Shown here piece after piece: positions 45,672 through 54,651 of a stretch of 64,000 nucleotides of DNA. Under the pieces are notes generated by a model. The model was not told the DNA's origin. It searched no databases and was given only the letters and a program-made list of their open reading frames with translations. Made by a program: the position numbers and the translations under genes. The stretch comes from Winogradskyella wichelsiae (GTDB taxonomy: Bacteria > Bacteroidota > Bacteroidia > Flavobacteriales > Flavobacteriaceae). Position 1 is the stretch's first letter; every line of letters begins with the position of its first letter. The stretch is from contig NZ_JABFDJ010000002.1 of assembly GCF_013403925.1 (NCBI RefSeq), positions 124,001 through 188,000 of the forward strand, given 5' to 3'.

Positions 45672-46696
45672 AACCCTGTTATATAAATAGTGCGGTTTCA
45701 ATTTCTGCACAAGACACTTTAAAAGATTCTATTTTTTTAGAGCACATTCTTTCTTTTGAAGGGAAGTTGGCTCGGGCAATTCATCCCAATTATAAGTTAT
45801 TTATAAGTCCAATTGCAAGCAGACGAATGGCTACTGGTGTAAAAATGGGAGTTGCAGCAGCGAAGAAAGCACTAGAGTTAGCAAAATTAGAAACACCTGA
45901 TGCTATTATTACAGGCACAGGAATTGGTTGTATAGAAGATTCTGAAAAATTCTTAAATGCTATACTCGATAACGACGAACAGTATTTAACACCAACATCC
46001 TTTATCCAATCTACCCATAATACGGTAGGTGCTCAAATTGCATTAACCTTAAAATGTAAGGGCTACAATGTAACTTATGTACAAGGTGCTGCTTCTTTTG
46101 AATCTGCTATACTTGATGCACAATTAATGCTTCATGAAAATGAAGCAAACACAATTTTAGTTGGTGGCACAGACGAATTAGGTAAATTTCTTATCAACGA
46201 CATTATTCTTGCTGAAGAAGCAGAAGAACATCCCATATTAACACCTTTTGGAGAAGGTGCTCACTTTTTTACCTTATCATCTTTAAAGCAAAATAACAGT
46301 TTCTGTGTTCTTAAAGGGCTTAAGATTTTTAATAAAGCCACAACAGAAACTATTCAAACTAAAGTAGAAGCTTTCTTAAAAGAAAATCATTTAATACCTG
46401 AAGATATTGATGCTATAATCCTCGGGAAAAACGGAGATGCTTTTGATATTTTATATCAATCACTTCAAGATTCTATATTTAAATATACACCACAACTACA
46501 TTACAAACATCTTTGTGGTGAGTTTTTTACAGCTTCGGCATTTGGCTTTTGGACAGCAACAATCATTATTAAGCAACAATATATCCCCGATGTTTTAAAG
46601 CTTAATTCTATAGATAAATCTGGCTATAAAAATGTACTGCTTTACAACCAACTTAAAGGACAACAACATAGTTTTACCTTACTAAGCTCATGTTAA
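45668..46696 (+). CDS. Chain-length-factor-like ketosynthase without active-site Cys
   Basis: The 342-residue protein has the thiolase fold of ketosynthases, with FIQSTHNTVGAQIALTL and the later ILVGGTDELGKF. The active-site region reads VQGAASFESA, so the catalytic Cys is replaced by Ala141, and the first His motif (NAHGTAT) is missing. The KS 3 gene overlaps it by 4 bases. It should pair with KS 3 as the non-catalytic subunit that fixes the polyene length, like ApeC-type proteins. It overlaps the deacetylase start by 7 bases. Confidence 0.82.
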   Translation: MKPCYINSAVSISAQDTLKDSIFLEHILSFEGKLARAIHPNYKLFISPIASRRMATGVKMGVAAAKKALELAKLETPDAIITGTGIGCIEDSEKFLNAILDNDEQYLTPTSFIQSTHNTVGAQIALTLKCKGYNVTYVQGAASFESAILDAQLMLHENEANTILVGGTDELGKFLINDIILAEEAEEHPILTPFGEGAHFFTLSSLKQNNSFCVLKGLKIFNKATTETIQTKVEAFLKENHLIPEDIDAIILGKNGDAFDILYQSLQDSIFKYTPQLHYKHLCGEFFTASAFGFWTATIIIKQQYIPDVLKLNSIDKSGYKNVLLYNQLKGQQHSFTLLSSC

Positions 46697-47466
46697 ACTT
46701 CAAAAATATAAATGTTTTAACATTCATTCTTTTTCTTGGCTTGCTACTATTAAGTCAGTTTTTTAACATATCTATTTTCTTTTTTATAGTTCTCTTTTTA
46801 GCATGGCTTACGCTAACAAGTATTGGTAGTTTTACTATCGGTTGGAACTATCATTTAAAAGCCTTCAATTCAAAAAAAAATCACACAAAAAATCAAGTTG
46901 CCATTACTTTTGATGATGGTCCAAATGCAGAATTCACACCAAAAATTCTAGAATTATTAAAAGCTCATCATGCAAAAGCTACGTTTTTCTGTATCGGTAA
47001 ACATGCCGAACAACAGCCTGAATTGGTACAGCAAATTATAGAAGAAGGTCACACTATTGGAAATCACACCTATACGCATTCCGATTTTTTTGACTTCTAC
47101 AATAAACAAAATGTAATTGCTGAAATTAAAAACACGAATGCAATTATTTATTCGATTATAAATAAAAAAATGAAATTGTTTCGTCCACCATATGGCGTTA
47201 CAAATCCCGCCATAACTAAAGCACTAAAACACACCAAACACCATGTTATAGGCTGGAATATTCGGTCTTTAGATACGATAAAAAAAGACGAAGAAGATAT
47301 CTTTAACCAAATTACTAAAAACATCAATCCTGGTGCTGTTATCTTATTGCACGATTCACAAGAAATCACAGTGCGAGTTTTGGAACAATTGTTGTTATTT
47401 TTGCAAGAGAACAATTATCAATCCGTAACAATAGACACCTTATTTAATATAGAAGCTTATGCGTAA
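46690..47466 (+). CDS. Membrane-anchored polysaccharide deacetylase (NodB domain)
   Basis: The 258-residue protein has two N-terminal hydrophobic segments (about 9-25 and 28-52) and a complete NodB domain. That domain has Asp75/Asp76 in TFDDGPN, metal-binding His126 and His130 in NHTYTH, RPPYG and ILLHDS. These enzymes remove N-acetyl groups from sugars, with a divalent metal. In a pigment operon it may modify a sugar of the lipid carrier or the nearby glycosyltransferase product. That is inference. It overlaps both neighbouring genes, so it is a fixed part of the operon. Confidence 0.85.
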   Translation: MLNFKNINVLTFILFLGLLLLSQFFNISIFFFIVLFLAWLTLTSIGSFTIGWNYHLKAFNSKKNHTKNQVAITFDDGPNAEFTPKILELLKAHHAKATFFCIGKHAEQQPELVQQIIEEGHTIGNHTYTHSDFFDFYNKQNVIAEIKNTNAIIYSIINKKMKLFRPPYGVTNPAITKALKHTKHHVIGWNIRSLDTIKKDEEDIFNQITKNINPGAVILLHDSQEITVRVLEQLLLFLQENNYQSVTIDTLFNIEAYA

Positions 47467-48085
47467 TATTTACTTTTTTCTTTTTTTAGGTATCGGAATT
47501 CAGATTGCTAGTGCTCAAAAGTCACTTACAACAGAAGAAATAAACACTTTTAAATCAGCGGTAGAAAAACTAGATAGCAATACCCAAACCATTGTTAGTG
47601 ATTTTATACAATATAAGCATCTTAGCTTTTTAAGTAATGATGTTGAAACACAAGGAAAGCTTGCTTTTAAAGTTCCTAGATTGGTAAAATGGGAATACAC
47701 ATCGCCTTATAAATACAGTGTTATTTTTAAAGATGACAAACTATTTATTGATGACGAAGGTGATAAAAGTAAAATTGACATTGGCTCTAACAAAATGTTT
47801 AAAGGTCTAAACAGCCTTATTACAAATAGTGTAAAAGGAAATATGTTTGATGACAATGCCTTTGAAATTTCTTATTTTAAAGTTGATGAATTTTATTTAG
47901 TGAAATTTATTCCAAAGGATGAAACCATGCTTCAATTCATTGCTAAATTCGAATTGAAGTTCTATATAAAGACAAGCGATGTTGTAGAGGTAAAAATGAT
48001 TGAACCCTCAGAAGATTACACAAAAATTATTTTTAAGAATAAAACAAGAAACACAACTTTAGATGAAGCGGTTTTTAATAATTAA
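47459..48085 (+). CDS. LolA-like periplasmic lipid/lipoprotein carrier
   Basis: The 208-residue protein has a signal peptide (to about residue 19, ASAQ) and the LolA/LolB-type incomplete beta-barrel pattern: TIVSDFIQYKHLSFL, GKLAFKVPRLVKWEY and KLFIDDEGDKSK. LolA moves lipoproteins through the periplasm. LolA-like copies inside aryl-polyene clusters are thought to carry the pigment lipid instead. It overlaps the deacetylase by 8 bases and the lipoprotein gene by 23 bases. Confidence 0.82.
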   Translation: MRNIYFFLFLGIGIQIASAQKSLTTEEINTFKSAVEKLDSNTQTIVSDFIQYKHLSFLSNDVETQGKLAFKVPRLVKWEYTSPYKYSVIFKDDKLFIDDEGDKSKIDIGSNKMFKGLNSLITNSVKGNMFDDNAFEISYFKVDEFYLVKFIPKDETMLQFIAKFELKFYIKTSDVVEVKMIEPSEDYTKIIFKNKTRNTTLDEAVFNN

Positions 48086-48695
48086 TCTATTTATTCTTTG
48101 TCTTTTCTCCTCTTGTGCAATTTCTACAGTAAAAGGGCTTTCGGAATATGGTGCTGAGGTTACAGATTTTTCAAATCCATATTTTGCAAATGCAGATATA
48201 GATTATGTGTATAAAACTAAAATCAAAGCTTATAATAATGATTTTGGTGGTCTTTTAATTATCAAAAAAATTAAAGAAAACAATCATCGTATTGTGTTTA
48301 CCACCAATTTTGGAAATAAAATATTTGATTTTGAATTGATTAATAATGAAATGAAAACACATTTTATTATGAAAGAATTAGATCGAAAGATTATCATTAA
48401 CACACTTAAAAGAGACTTTCAAACTTTAACTCAAGAACAGAATAAAATTAATAAAGCTTTTTCTGATGATGAAGGACATCTTATTTTTCAATCTAAAACA
48501 GAAAAACGATTTAATCATTACTTCGTTAATCAGCAAACAAAGAAACTTACACAAATTATAAATACAAATCATTCAAAAGAAAAAGTTATCTTATCTTTTT
48601 CTAACATTAAAAATTCTATTGCTGAAAATATTAACATTCAGCACCTAACAGCACCCATAGAAATTAATATAAGTTATTTAAGCCCACACGAATAA
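48063..48695 (+). CDS. Lipoprotein of the pigment operon, possibly LolB-like
   Basis: The 210-residue lipoprotein has a short signal ending FSSC (Cys18). The mature part is beta-rich, with FGGLLIIKKI and RIVFTTNFGNKIFDFELINNE, which looks like a single-domain lipid-binding barrel. Position directly after a LolA-like gene, with a 23-base overlap, suggests it is the outer-membrane acceptor. Sequence similarity to LolB is weak to my eye. An unrelated envelope lipoprotein is possible. Confidence 0.65.
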   Translation: MKRFLIINLFILCLFSSCAISTVKGLSEYGAEVTDFSNPYFANADIDYVYKTKIKAYNNDFGGLLIIKKIKENNHRIVFTTNFGNKIFDFELINNEMKTHFIMKELDRKIIINTLKRDFQTLTQEQNKINKAFSDDEGHLIFQSKTEKRFNHYFVNQQTKKLTQIINTNHSKEKVILSFSNIKNSIAENINIQHLTAPIEINISYLSPHE

Positions 48696-48765
48696 ACACT
48701 TTATTACTTCTTAATTATAAGATATTTCTGCATTTTTGTAACCTATTTAATCAATCAAAACCGCA

Positions 48766-49368
48766 ATGAAACAACTAACAATCATCCTAATTACATTATT
48801 CTCTTTCACATTTATTAATGCTCAAGTAGAAATTAAACCTGGTATAAAAGGCGGTATGAATATCGCTGGCTTAAGTAACCTAGAAGAAAACGGAGGTGTA
48901 CGTAGCGAAAAACTAACCAGCTTTCATATTGGTGGAACTTTATCATTTAAATTTGCAAAATTTTACACCTTACAACCCGAAATTCTTTACTCTAAACAAG
49001 GAAGTGATTACAGAGTTACAGGATCTACAGAAACCTACACAACAGAACTTAATTATTTATCAATACCTATAAACAATAAATTTTATATTAAAGATAGCGG
49101 TATTAATTTTCAGATCGCACCTGTAATCGACATTTTATTAAGTCATAAAAACATCTACAAACCACAATCTGTAGATATCGCTTTTGCTGCAGCTGTAGGT
49201 TATGATATTAGTAATGGATTAGTTATGTCTATAGGTTACAAACAAGGATTAACTGATTTATTTGGTAGAAATGTAGATGATGGTTATGGCTATGAAACGA
49301 CAGAGGTTAGTGACTTAATCTTAAACAATGTTATTCAACTAAGTGTTGGTTATCAATTTAAACTATAA
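48766..49368 (+). CDS. Outer-membrane beta-barrel protein (PorT-like fold)
   Basis: The 200-residue protein has a signal peptide (to about residue 19, INAQ) followed by alternating strands typical of the OMP_b-brl_2 family: PGIKGGMNIAGLS, YTLQPEILYSKQGSD, ELNYLSIPINNKFYI and a final aromatic/hydrophobic VGYQFKL. It is probably a small 8-stranded barrel. A 70-bp gap before it, containing CATTTTTG, may hold a weak extra promoter. The function in the pigment cluster is unknown; anchoring or exposing the pigment lipid is a guess. Confidence 0.82.
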   Translation: MKQLTIILITLFSFTFINAQVEIKPGIKGGMNIAGLSNLEENGGVRSEKLTSFHIGGTLSFKFAKFYTLQPEILYSKQGSDYRVTGSTETYTTELNYLSIPINNKFYIKDSGINFQIAPVIDILLSHKNIYKPQSVDIAFAAAVGYDISNGLVMSIGYKQGLTDLFGRNVDDGYGYETTEVSDLILNNVIQLSVGYQFKL

Positions 49369-49372
49369 GCTT

Positions 49373-49756
49373 GTGCTCATTAAAGATTTTTACACTAAAT
49401 TAACAACTTCTATTGTTGATACAGACACAATCCACGTTACTATTAAACTGAATAAGGATCACGATGTGTTTAACGGTCATTTCCCTGGAAATCCAATAAC
49501 ACCCGGCGTTTGTATGGTTCAGATTATTAAAGAAATCACTCAAGGTTATGTCAATAGTCCTTTATTCTTACAGAATATTTCTAACATAAAATTCACAGCT
49601 TTAATTAACCCAAATGCAAACGAAGATCTCATTTTAGAACTTTCTATTATAGAAGAAAACGACACGGTTAAGATTAAAAACATCACTAAATTTACAGACG
49701 GTACTGTTGCATTAAAATGTAATGGTACATTTATAAAAAACAAAGAATTAGTTTAA
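49373..49756 (+). CDS. Hot-dog dehydratase-like subunit with catalytic His but no Glu (ApeI-like)
   Basis: From the GTG at 49373 the protein has 127 residues and starts MLIKDFYTKL, the expected family N-terminus. A longer frame from ATG 49343 would overlap the barrel gene. It has the FabZ-type loop NGHFPGNPITPG with His36. The residue aligned with the catalytic Glu of FabZ is Gln50 (in VCMVQIIKE). It is therefore the mirror image of the 41569 protein, which keeps the Glu and lacks the His. Together they could form one working dehydratase site of the polyene synthase. Confidence 0.8.
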   Translation: MLIKDFYTKLTTSIVDTDTIHVTIKLNKDHDVFNGHFPGNPITPGVCMVQIIKEITQGYVNSPLFLQNISNIKFTALINPNANEDLILELSIIEENDTVKIKNITKFTDGTVALKCNGTFIKNKELV

Positions 49757-49781
49757 TCTTACGCCTAATTCTAACAACAAA

Positions 49782-50978
49782 ATGAAGGATATTACCACAC
49801 ATCATAAACTAAGCAGCTTAAAATGTTGTGTAATTGTACCAACCTTTAACAACCCTAAAACTTTACAACGTATTATTGAAGGTGTTTTAAATTACACAGA
49901 AAATATTATAATTGTTAATGATGGATCTACGGATAATACGCCAAAAATTTTAGAAAGTTTTTCTGAATTAGAACAGATTCATTTTGAAGAAAATAAAGGC
50001 AAAGGAAAAGCTCTACGTACCGCTTTTAAACATGCCGAGAATTTAGGGTATCACTATGCAATAACTATAGATTCTGATGGACAACATTTCCCTGAAGATA
50101 TACCTCAATTTATAGAAGCATTAGAAAGTTCTGAGGATAAAAATTTACTACTTATTGGCGCAAGGAATATGAGCCAAGAAAGTGTTCCTAAAAAAAGTAG
50201 TTTTGGAAACAAGTTTTCTAATTTTTGGTATTGGGCAGAAACCGGAATTAAACTGCAAGACACACAATCTGGATTTAGACTCTACCCTATTCAACATTTA
50301 AAAAATTTAAAATTTTATACTTCAAAATTCGAATTTGAAATAGAAGTCATTGTAAAAGCTGCTTGGTCTGGTACTAGCGTTAAAAATATTCCAATTCAAG
50401 TTTTATATGATGAAGATGAGCGTGTTTCTCACTTTAGACCTTTTAAAGATTTTACACGAATAAGTATCCTAAACACATGGCTCGTTATACTTACTTTACT
50501 TTATATAAAACCTCGTGATTTTTTCAGGAAATTAAAAAAAAAAGGATTTAAGCGTTTTATAACTGAAGATGTTATTGGCAGTAAGGATTCTCCTCAAAAA
50601 AAAGCACTATCTATAGCTTTGGGTATTTTTATTGGTATCACACCTCTATGGGGAGTTCAAACTGTGACCGTTATTTTTTTAGCTTTGATATTTAAACTGA
50701 ATAAAACTATTGCTTTTGCTTTTTCAAACATTAGTCTTCCGCCTTTTATTCCCTTTATTATCTTTACAAGCTTTCAGTTAGGAAACTTTATTCTAGGCGA
50801 AAATGTAACGTTTCATATTACTGAAATTGTAGCTGATTTTGAAGTTTTAAAACATCTTAAATCTTATATCATCGGAAGTTTAGCTTTAGCATCTCTATCA
50901 GCAATATTTATTGGAATTTTAAGCTATTTACTTTTTTTGATTTTTGAAAAGAAAAATGTAATCCCAACTAATGTATAA
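49782..50978 (+). CDS. Family 2 glycosyltransferase with C-terminal DUF2062 membrane domain
   Basis: The 398-residue protein has a GT2 domain (about 14-240, with VPTFNNPKTLQRIIEG, VNDGSTDNTPKI and ITIDSDGQHFPED). A DUF2062 domain with membrane segments follows (about 260-390, with ALGIFIGITPLWGVQTV). The GT-A DSDG motif binds the metal-nucleotide sugar. It likely adds a sugar to a lipid at the inner membrane. Aryl-polyene clusters often contain such a gene. The last 8 bases overlap the MMPL fusion gene. Confidence 0.88.
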   Translation: MKDITTHHKLSSLKCCVIVPTFNNPKTLQRIIEGVLNYTENIIIVNDGSTDNTPKILESFSELEQIHFEENKGKGKALRTAFKHAENLGYHYAITIDSDGQHFPEDIPQFIEALESSEDKNLLLIGARNMSQESVPKKSSFGNKFSNFWYWAETGIKLQDTQSGFRLYPIQHLKNLKFYTSKFEFEIEVIVKAAWSGTSVKNIPIQVLYDEDERVSHFRPFKDFTRISILNTWLVILTLLYIKPRDFFRKLKKKGFKRFITEDVIGSKDSPQKKALSIALGIFIGITPLWGVQTVTVIFLALIFKLNKTIAFAFSNISLPPFIPFIIFTSFQLGNFILGENVTFHITEIVADFEVLKHLKSYIIGSLALASLSAIFIGILSYLLFLIFEKKNVIPTNV

Positions 50979-53900
50979 TATATTTTACAATACATACAAC
51001 TATTTTAATTCTAAAAAATGGCTTGGTTTAAGCATTTTAGGAATCTTGCTATTGACTTTAGTTTTTGTGGCTTCTAAAATTGAATTTGAAGAAGACATCA
51101 CTAAACTAATACCTAGTAATGCAGAAAATTCAGAACTACAGAAGGTTTTAAAAAACGTCAACTTTACAGATAAAATTATTGTAAACATCACTAAAAGTAA
51201 AGATGGTTCTGTTGAAGATTTAACCCAGTACGCATCGCAATTTATTGACAGTATCAATGCGTCTTCAAGTCCATATATAAAACAAATTCAAGGACAGATT
51301 GATGATAAAGAAATTCAGAAAACAGCCAGTTTTATATATGATAATTTACCGCTTTTTCTAAATGAAGCAGATTATAGAACTATTGCGAACAAAATTGAGA
51401 AAGATAGTATTGATGCTATTACTCTAAAAAACTATAAAACACTAATTTCCCCTTCGGGCATTGTTGCTAAAGATTTTATCTTAAAAGATCCTTTAGGATT
51501 ATCATTCATTGCTTTAAAAAAGTTACAAGAGTTGAGTTTCGGTGAAGATTTTACGCTACAAAACGGTTTCTTAGTTAGTAAAGATAAACAGCATATACTC
51601 TTATTTATCACACCTGCTTTAGGTTCTAACGAAACCGCTGAAAACACACAATTTGTAAAAAATCTCTACGATACTAATGCGAAATTAAATCTCACTTTTA
51701 AAGATAAGGTTAATGCTGAATATTTTGGAGGAACTTTAATTGCTGTCGCAAATGCCAATCAAATAAAAAGCGACATTCAACTTACGGTTGGGATAGCTTT
51801 AACGGTTCTATTACTCATATTTATACTTTTCTATAAAAAATTAACAGTCCCAATTATCTTATTTGTGCCTACTATATTTGGTGGACTTTTAGCCATTGCT
51901 TTACTCTTCTTAATCCGCGAAAAAATATCTGCCATTTCCTTGGGGATTGGCTCAGTACTTCTCGGTGTTACACTCGATTACTCTTTACATATCCTTACCC
52001 ATATTAGAAGTAATAACAATGTAAAAAACCTCTATCAAGAGATTACAAAGCCTATTTTAATGAGTAGTCTAACTACGGCTTTAGCGTTTTTGTGTTTGTT
52101 ATTTATCAACTCACAAGCTTTACAAGATTTAGGGATTTTTGCAGCCATGAGCGTTATGGGTTCGTCTTGTTTTGCTTTACTTTTTATTCCTCAAATTTAT
52201 AAAGAGCAAACTAAAACGATTAAAAAAAGCACCGCTTTAGACAAAATAGCCTCTTACAATATTCATAAAAACAAATGGGTAATCATAGGCGTATTCTTAT
52301 TGTGCTTTGGTAGCTTATTCACTTATAACACCGTTATTTTTAATAATGATCTAAGTGAAATGAATTACATGCCAAAAGATATCGAGGCTGCAGAATTAAA
52401 CTTAGATAAACTTATTAATAGCACCTCGAAATCTGTATACATTGCTGCTTATGGTGATTCTGAAGAAAAGACACTTCAAATTAATGACGCCATTTTAACG
52501 AAGCTTCAAAATTTAAAAACCGAAGGCAAACTTATTAACTTTAGTTCTATCAGTACATTTGTACATTCTAAAAAACAACAAAAACAACAAATTGAACGTT
52601 GGCAATCTTTTTGGAATAGAAATACTATTGAAAACACAAAACAACAGATTATAGAAAGCGGAACTGCTTTAGGTTTTAAACCCGAAACTTTCAACTCTTT
52701 TTACACGCTTTTAAACACCAAATTCAAACCTCTAGAAAGTAAAGATTACAAAGCAATAAACATCTTTTCTGTGGATGATTATATTGCTACTAAAGACAAT
52801 TACACCACCATTACAACTTTAGTAAAAGTAGAACAAGCAGATGCTGTAATGGATGCTTTTAAAGCAGATTCTCAAACGTTAGTGATTGATAGAAAACAAA
52901 TGAATGAGACCTTATTAGGGAATCTAAAAAACGATTTTAATAGTTTAATTGGGTATTCACTAATTGCAGTCATTCTTATTCTTTTACTTTTTTACAGAAG
53001 CCTTTCTTTAACTTTAGTAACGGGAATTCCTATTTGTTTAACTTGGTTATTAACCATTGGAATAATGGGATTATTTCATTTAGAATTCAATATTTTCAAC
53101 ATTATCATTTCAACTTTTATTTTCGGGTTAGGGATTGACTATGGCATTTTTATGACCAACGGTTTATTACACGAATATAGAACGGGTGAGAAATCTTTAA
53201 CCACACATAAAACGTCTATTTTACTTTCGGTAATCACTACCATTTTAGGTGTTGGTGTTTTAATTTTTGCCAAACATCCTGCATTATATTCTATATCTTT
53301 GGTATGTTTAATTGGCATTACATCTGCCGTTCTTGTTGCATTTGCTATTCAACCTTTATTGTTCAAATTATTTATTGGTAGTAAGACCAAACGACCAATA
53401 TCATTACGATTATTAATTCATTCTATCATCTCATTTACCTATTTTGGCTTAGGCGGTATTTTATTATCTCTGTTTAGTGTTACCATTTTAAAAATCATTC
53501 CACTTCCTAAGAAAACAAAGATGAAATGGTTTCATGTATGCATTTCAAAATTCATGAAATCCGTATTGTACACACATCTTTTTCTAGTAAAAAAAGTGAT
53601 TAATGAACCGAAAGAGGATTTTAAAAAACAAGCCATAATTATAGCAAACCACACGTCGTTCTTAGATATTTTAGCTATTGGAATGTTACACCCAAAAATT
53701 ATTTTCTTAGTAAATGATTGGGTTTACAATTCGCCTGTATTTGGAAAAGCCGTACAATTAGCTGGCTTCTATCCGGTATCTAGTGGTATTGAAAATGGAT
53801 TAGACCATTTAAAGAAAAAAGTAGAACAAGGTTACACTTTAATGGCTTTCCCTGAAGGCACACGCTCTAAAACCCATAAAATAAAGCGTTTTCATAAAGG

Positions 53901-54645
53901 CGCATTTTATTTAGCAGAACAATTTAATTTAGATATTGTACCTGTACTTATTCACGGTAATTCCGAAGTGATTCCTAAAGGCGAATCTATGATTAGAGAT
54001 GGTCATATTACTCTAAAAATAATGGATAGAATTACACCAAACGATTCTAGATTCAGCAATAATTATTCGCAGCGGGCTAAACAAATTGGCGCTTATTTTA
54101 GAACTGAATTTAGCACCTTCAGAAAAGAAAGAGAAGGTGCAACTTATTTTTATAAAACACTTTTAGATGATTATAGATATAAAGGAGATTTACTTTACAA
54201 ATGCGTTAAAAACGATATTAAAATTAACAAAGATATTTATTTAAAGGTGCTACATACGGTTGGTGTAAAAGATACTATTTTACATTTGTCAGACGATGCA
54301 GGTCAGCTCGATTTCTTATTAGCTTTAGATGGTGTAGATCGAAAAATCGTTTCTTATATTAAGAATATTGAAAATAGAATTATTTTCAAAAACAGCTTTA
54401 TCACCAATTCTCGAAATATTACTTGTCCAGATTCTATAGAAGAAACATTCGCTTTTAAACCAAATACTTTAATCATAAATAATATTGATATTACAGAAAC
54501 ACAACTAAAATCGATGCTACATCCTAACTTAAATTATATTATATTTTTGAAAGAAAACAGTTCTAAATTCACTTTAAATAAAATTGATTTGGGATTCGTT
54601 AGCACATACGAAACAGAAAATTTGACTATCTTATCAAAACAGTAA
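50971..54645 (+). CDS. MMPL/RND exporter fused to PlsC-like acyltransferase and a degenerate methyltransferase-like tail
   Basis: This single 1224-residue protein joins three parts. Residues 1-860 form an RND/MMPL exporter with about 12 membrane segments in two halves, each with a large periplasmic loop. Residues 880-1060 form a lysophospholipid acyltransferase with NHTSFLD (His894, Asp899) and FPEGTRS (960-966). Residues 1065-1224 look like a methyltransferase-type fold (VLHTVGVKDTILHLSDDAGQLDFLLA) but lack a clean SAM motif. The fusion suggests that acylation of the pigment lipid at the inner face is coupled to flipping or export. The architecture is known from Bacteroidota genomes. The substrate here is inferred. 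Confidence 0.88.
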   Translation: MYNIFYNTYNYFNSKKWLGLSILGILLLTLVFVASKIEFEEDITKLIPSNAENSELQKVLKNVNFTDKIIVNITKSKDGSVEDLTQYASQFIDSINASSSPYIKQIQGQIDDKEIQKTASFIYDNLPLFLNEADYRTIANKIEKDSIDAITLKNYKTLISPSGIVAKDFILKDPLGLSFIALKKLQELSFGEDFTLQNGFLVSKDKQHILLFITPALGSNETAENTQFVKNLYDTNAKLNLTFKDKVNAEYFGGTLIAVANANQIKSDIQLTVGIALTVLLLIFILFYKKLTVPIILFVPTIFGGLLAIALLFLIREKISAISLGIGSVLLGVTLDYSLHILTHIRSNNNVKNLYQEITKPILMSSLTTALAFLCLLFINSQALQDLGIFAAMSVMGSSCFALLFIPQIYKEQTKTIKKSTALDKIASYNIHKNKWVIIGVFLLCFGSLFTYNTVIFNNDLSEMNYMPKDIEAAELNLDKLINSTSKSVYIAAYGDSEEKTLQINDAILTKLQNLKTEGKLINFSSISTFVHSKKQQKQQIERWQSFWNRNTIENTKQQIIESGTALGFKPETFNSFYTLLNTKFKPLESKDYKAINIFSVDDYIATKDNYTTITTLVKVEQADAVMDAFKADSQTLVIDRKQMNETLLGNLKNDFNSLIGYSLIAVILILLLFYRSLSLTLVTGIPICLTWLLTIGIMGLFHLEFNIFNIIISTFIFGLGIDYGIFMTNGLLHEYRTGEKSLTTHKTSILLSVITTILGVGVLIFAKHPALYSISLVCLIGITSAVLVAFAIQPLLFKLFIGSKTKRPISLRLLIHSIISFTYFGLGGILLSLFSVTILKIIPLPKKTKMKWFHVCISKFMKSVLYTHLFLVKKVINEPKEDFKKQAIIIANHTSFLDILAIGMLHPKIIFLVNDWVYNSPVFGKAVQLAGFYPVSSGIENGLDHLKKKVEQGYTLMAFPEGTRSKTHKIKRFHKGAFYLAEQFNLDIVPVLIHGNSEVIPKGESMIRDGHITLKIMDRITPNDSRFSNNYSQRAKQIGAYFRTEFSTFRKEREGATYFYKTLLDDYRYKGDLLYKCVKNDIKINKDIYLKVLHTVGVKDTILHLSDDAGQLDFLLALDGVDRKIVSYIKNIENRIIFKNSFITNSRNITCPDSIEETFAFKPNTLIINNIDITETQLKSMLHPNLNYIIFLKENSSKFTLNKIDLGFVSTYETENLTILSKQ

Positions 54646-54651
54646 AAAAGC

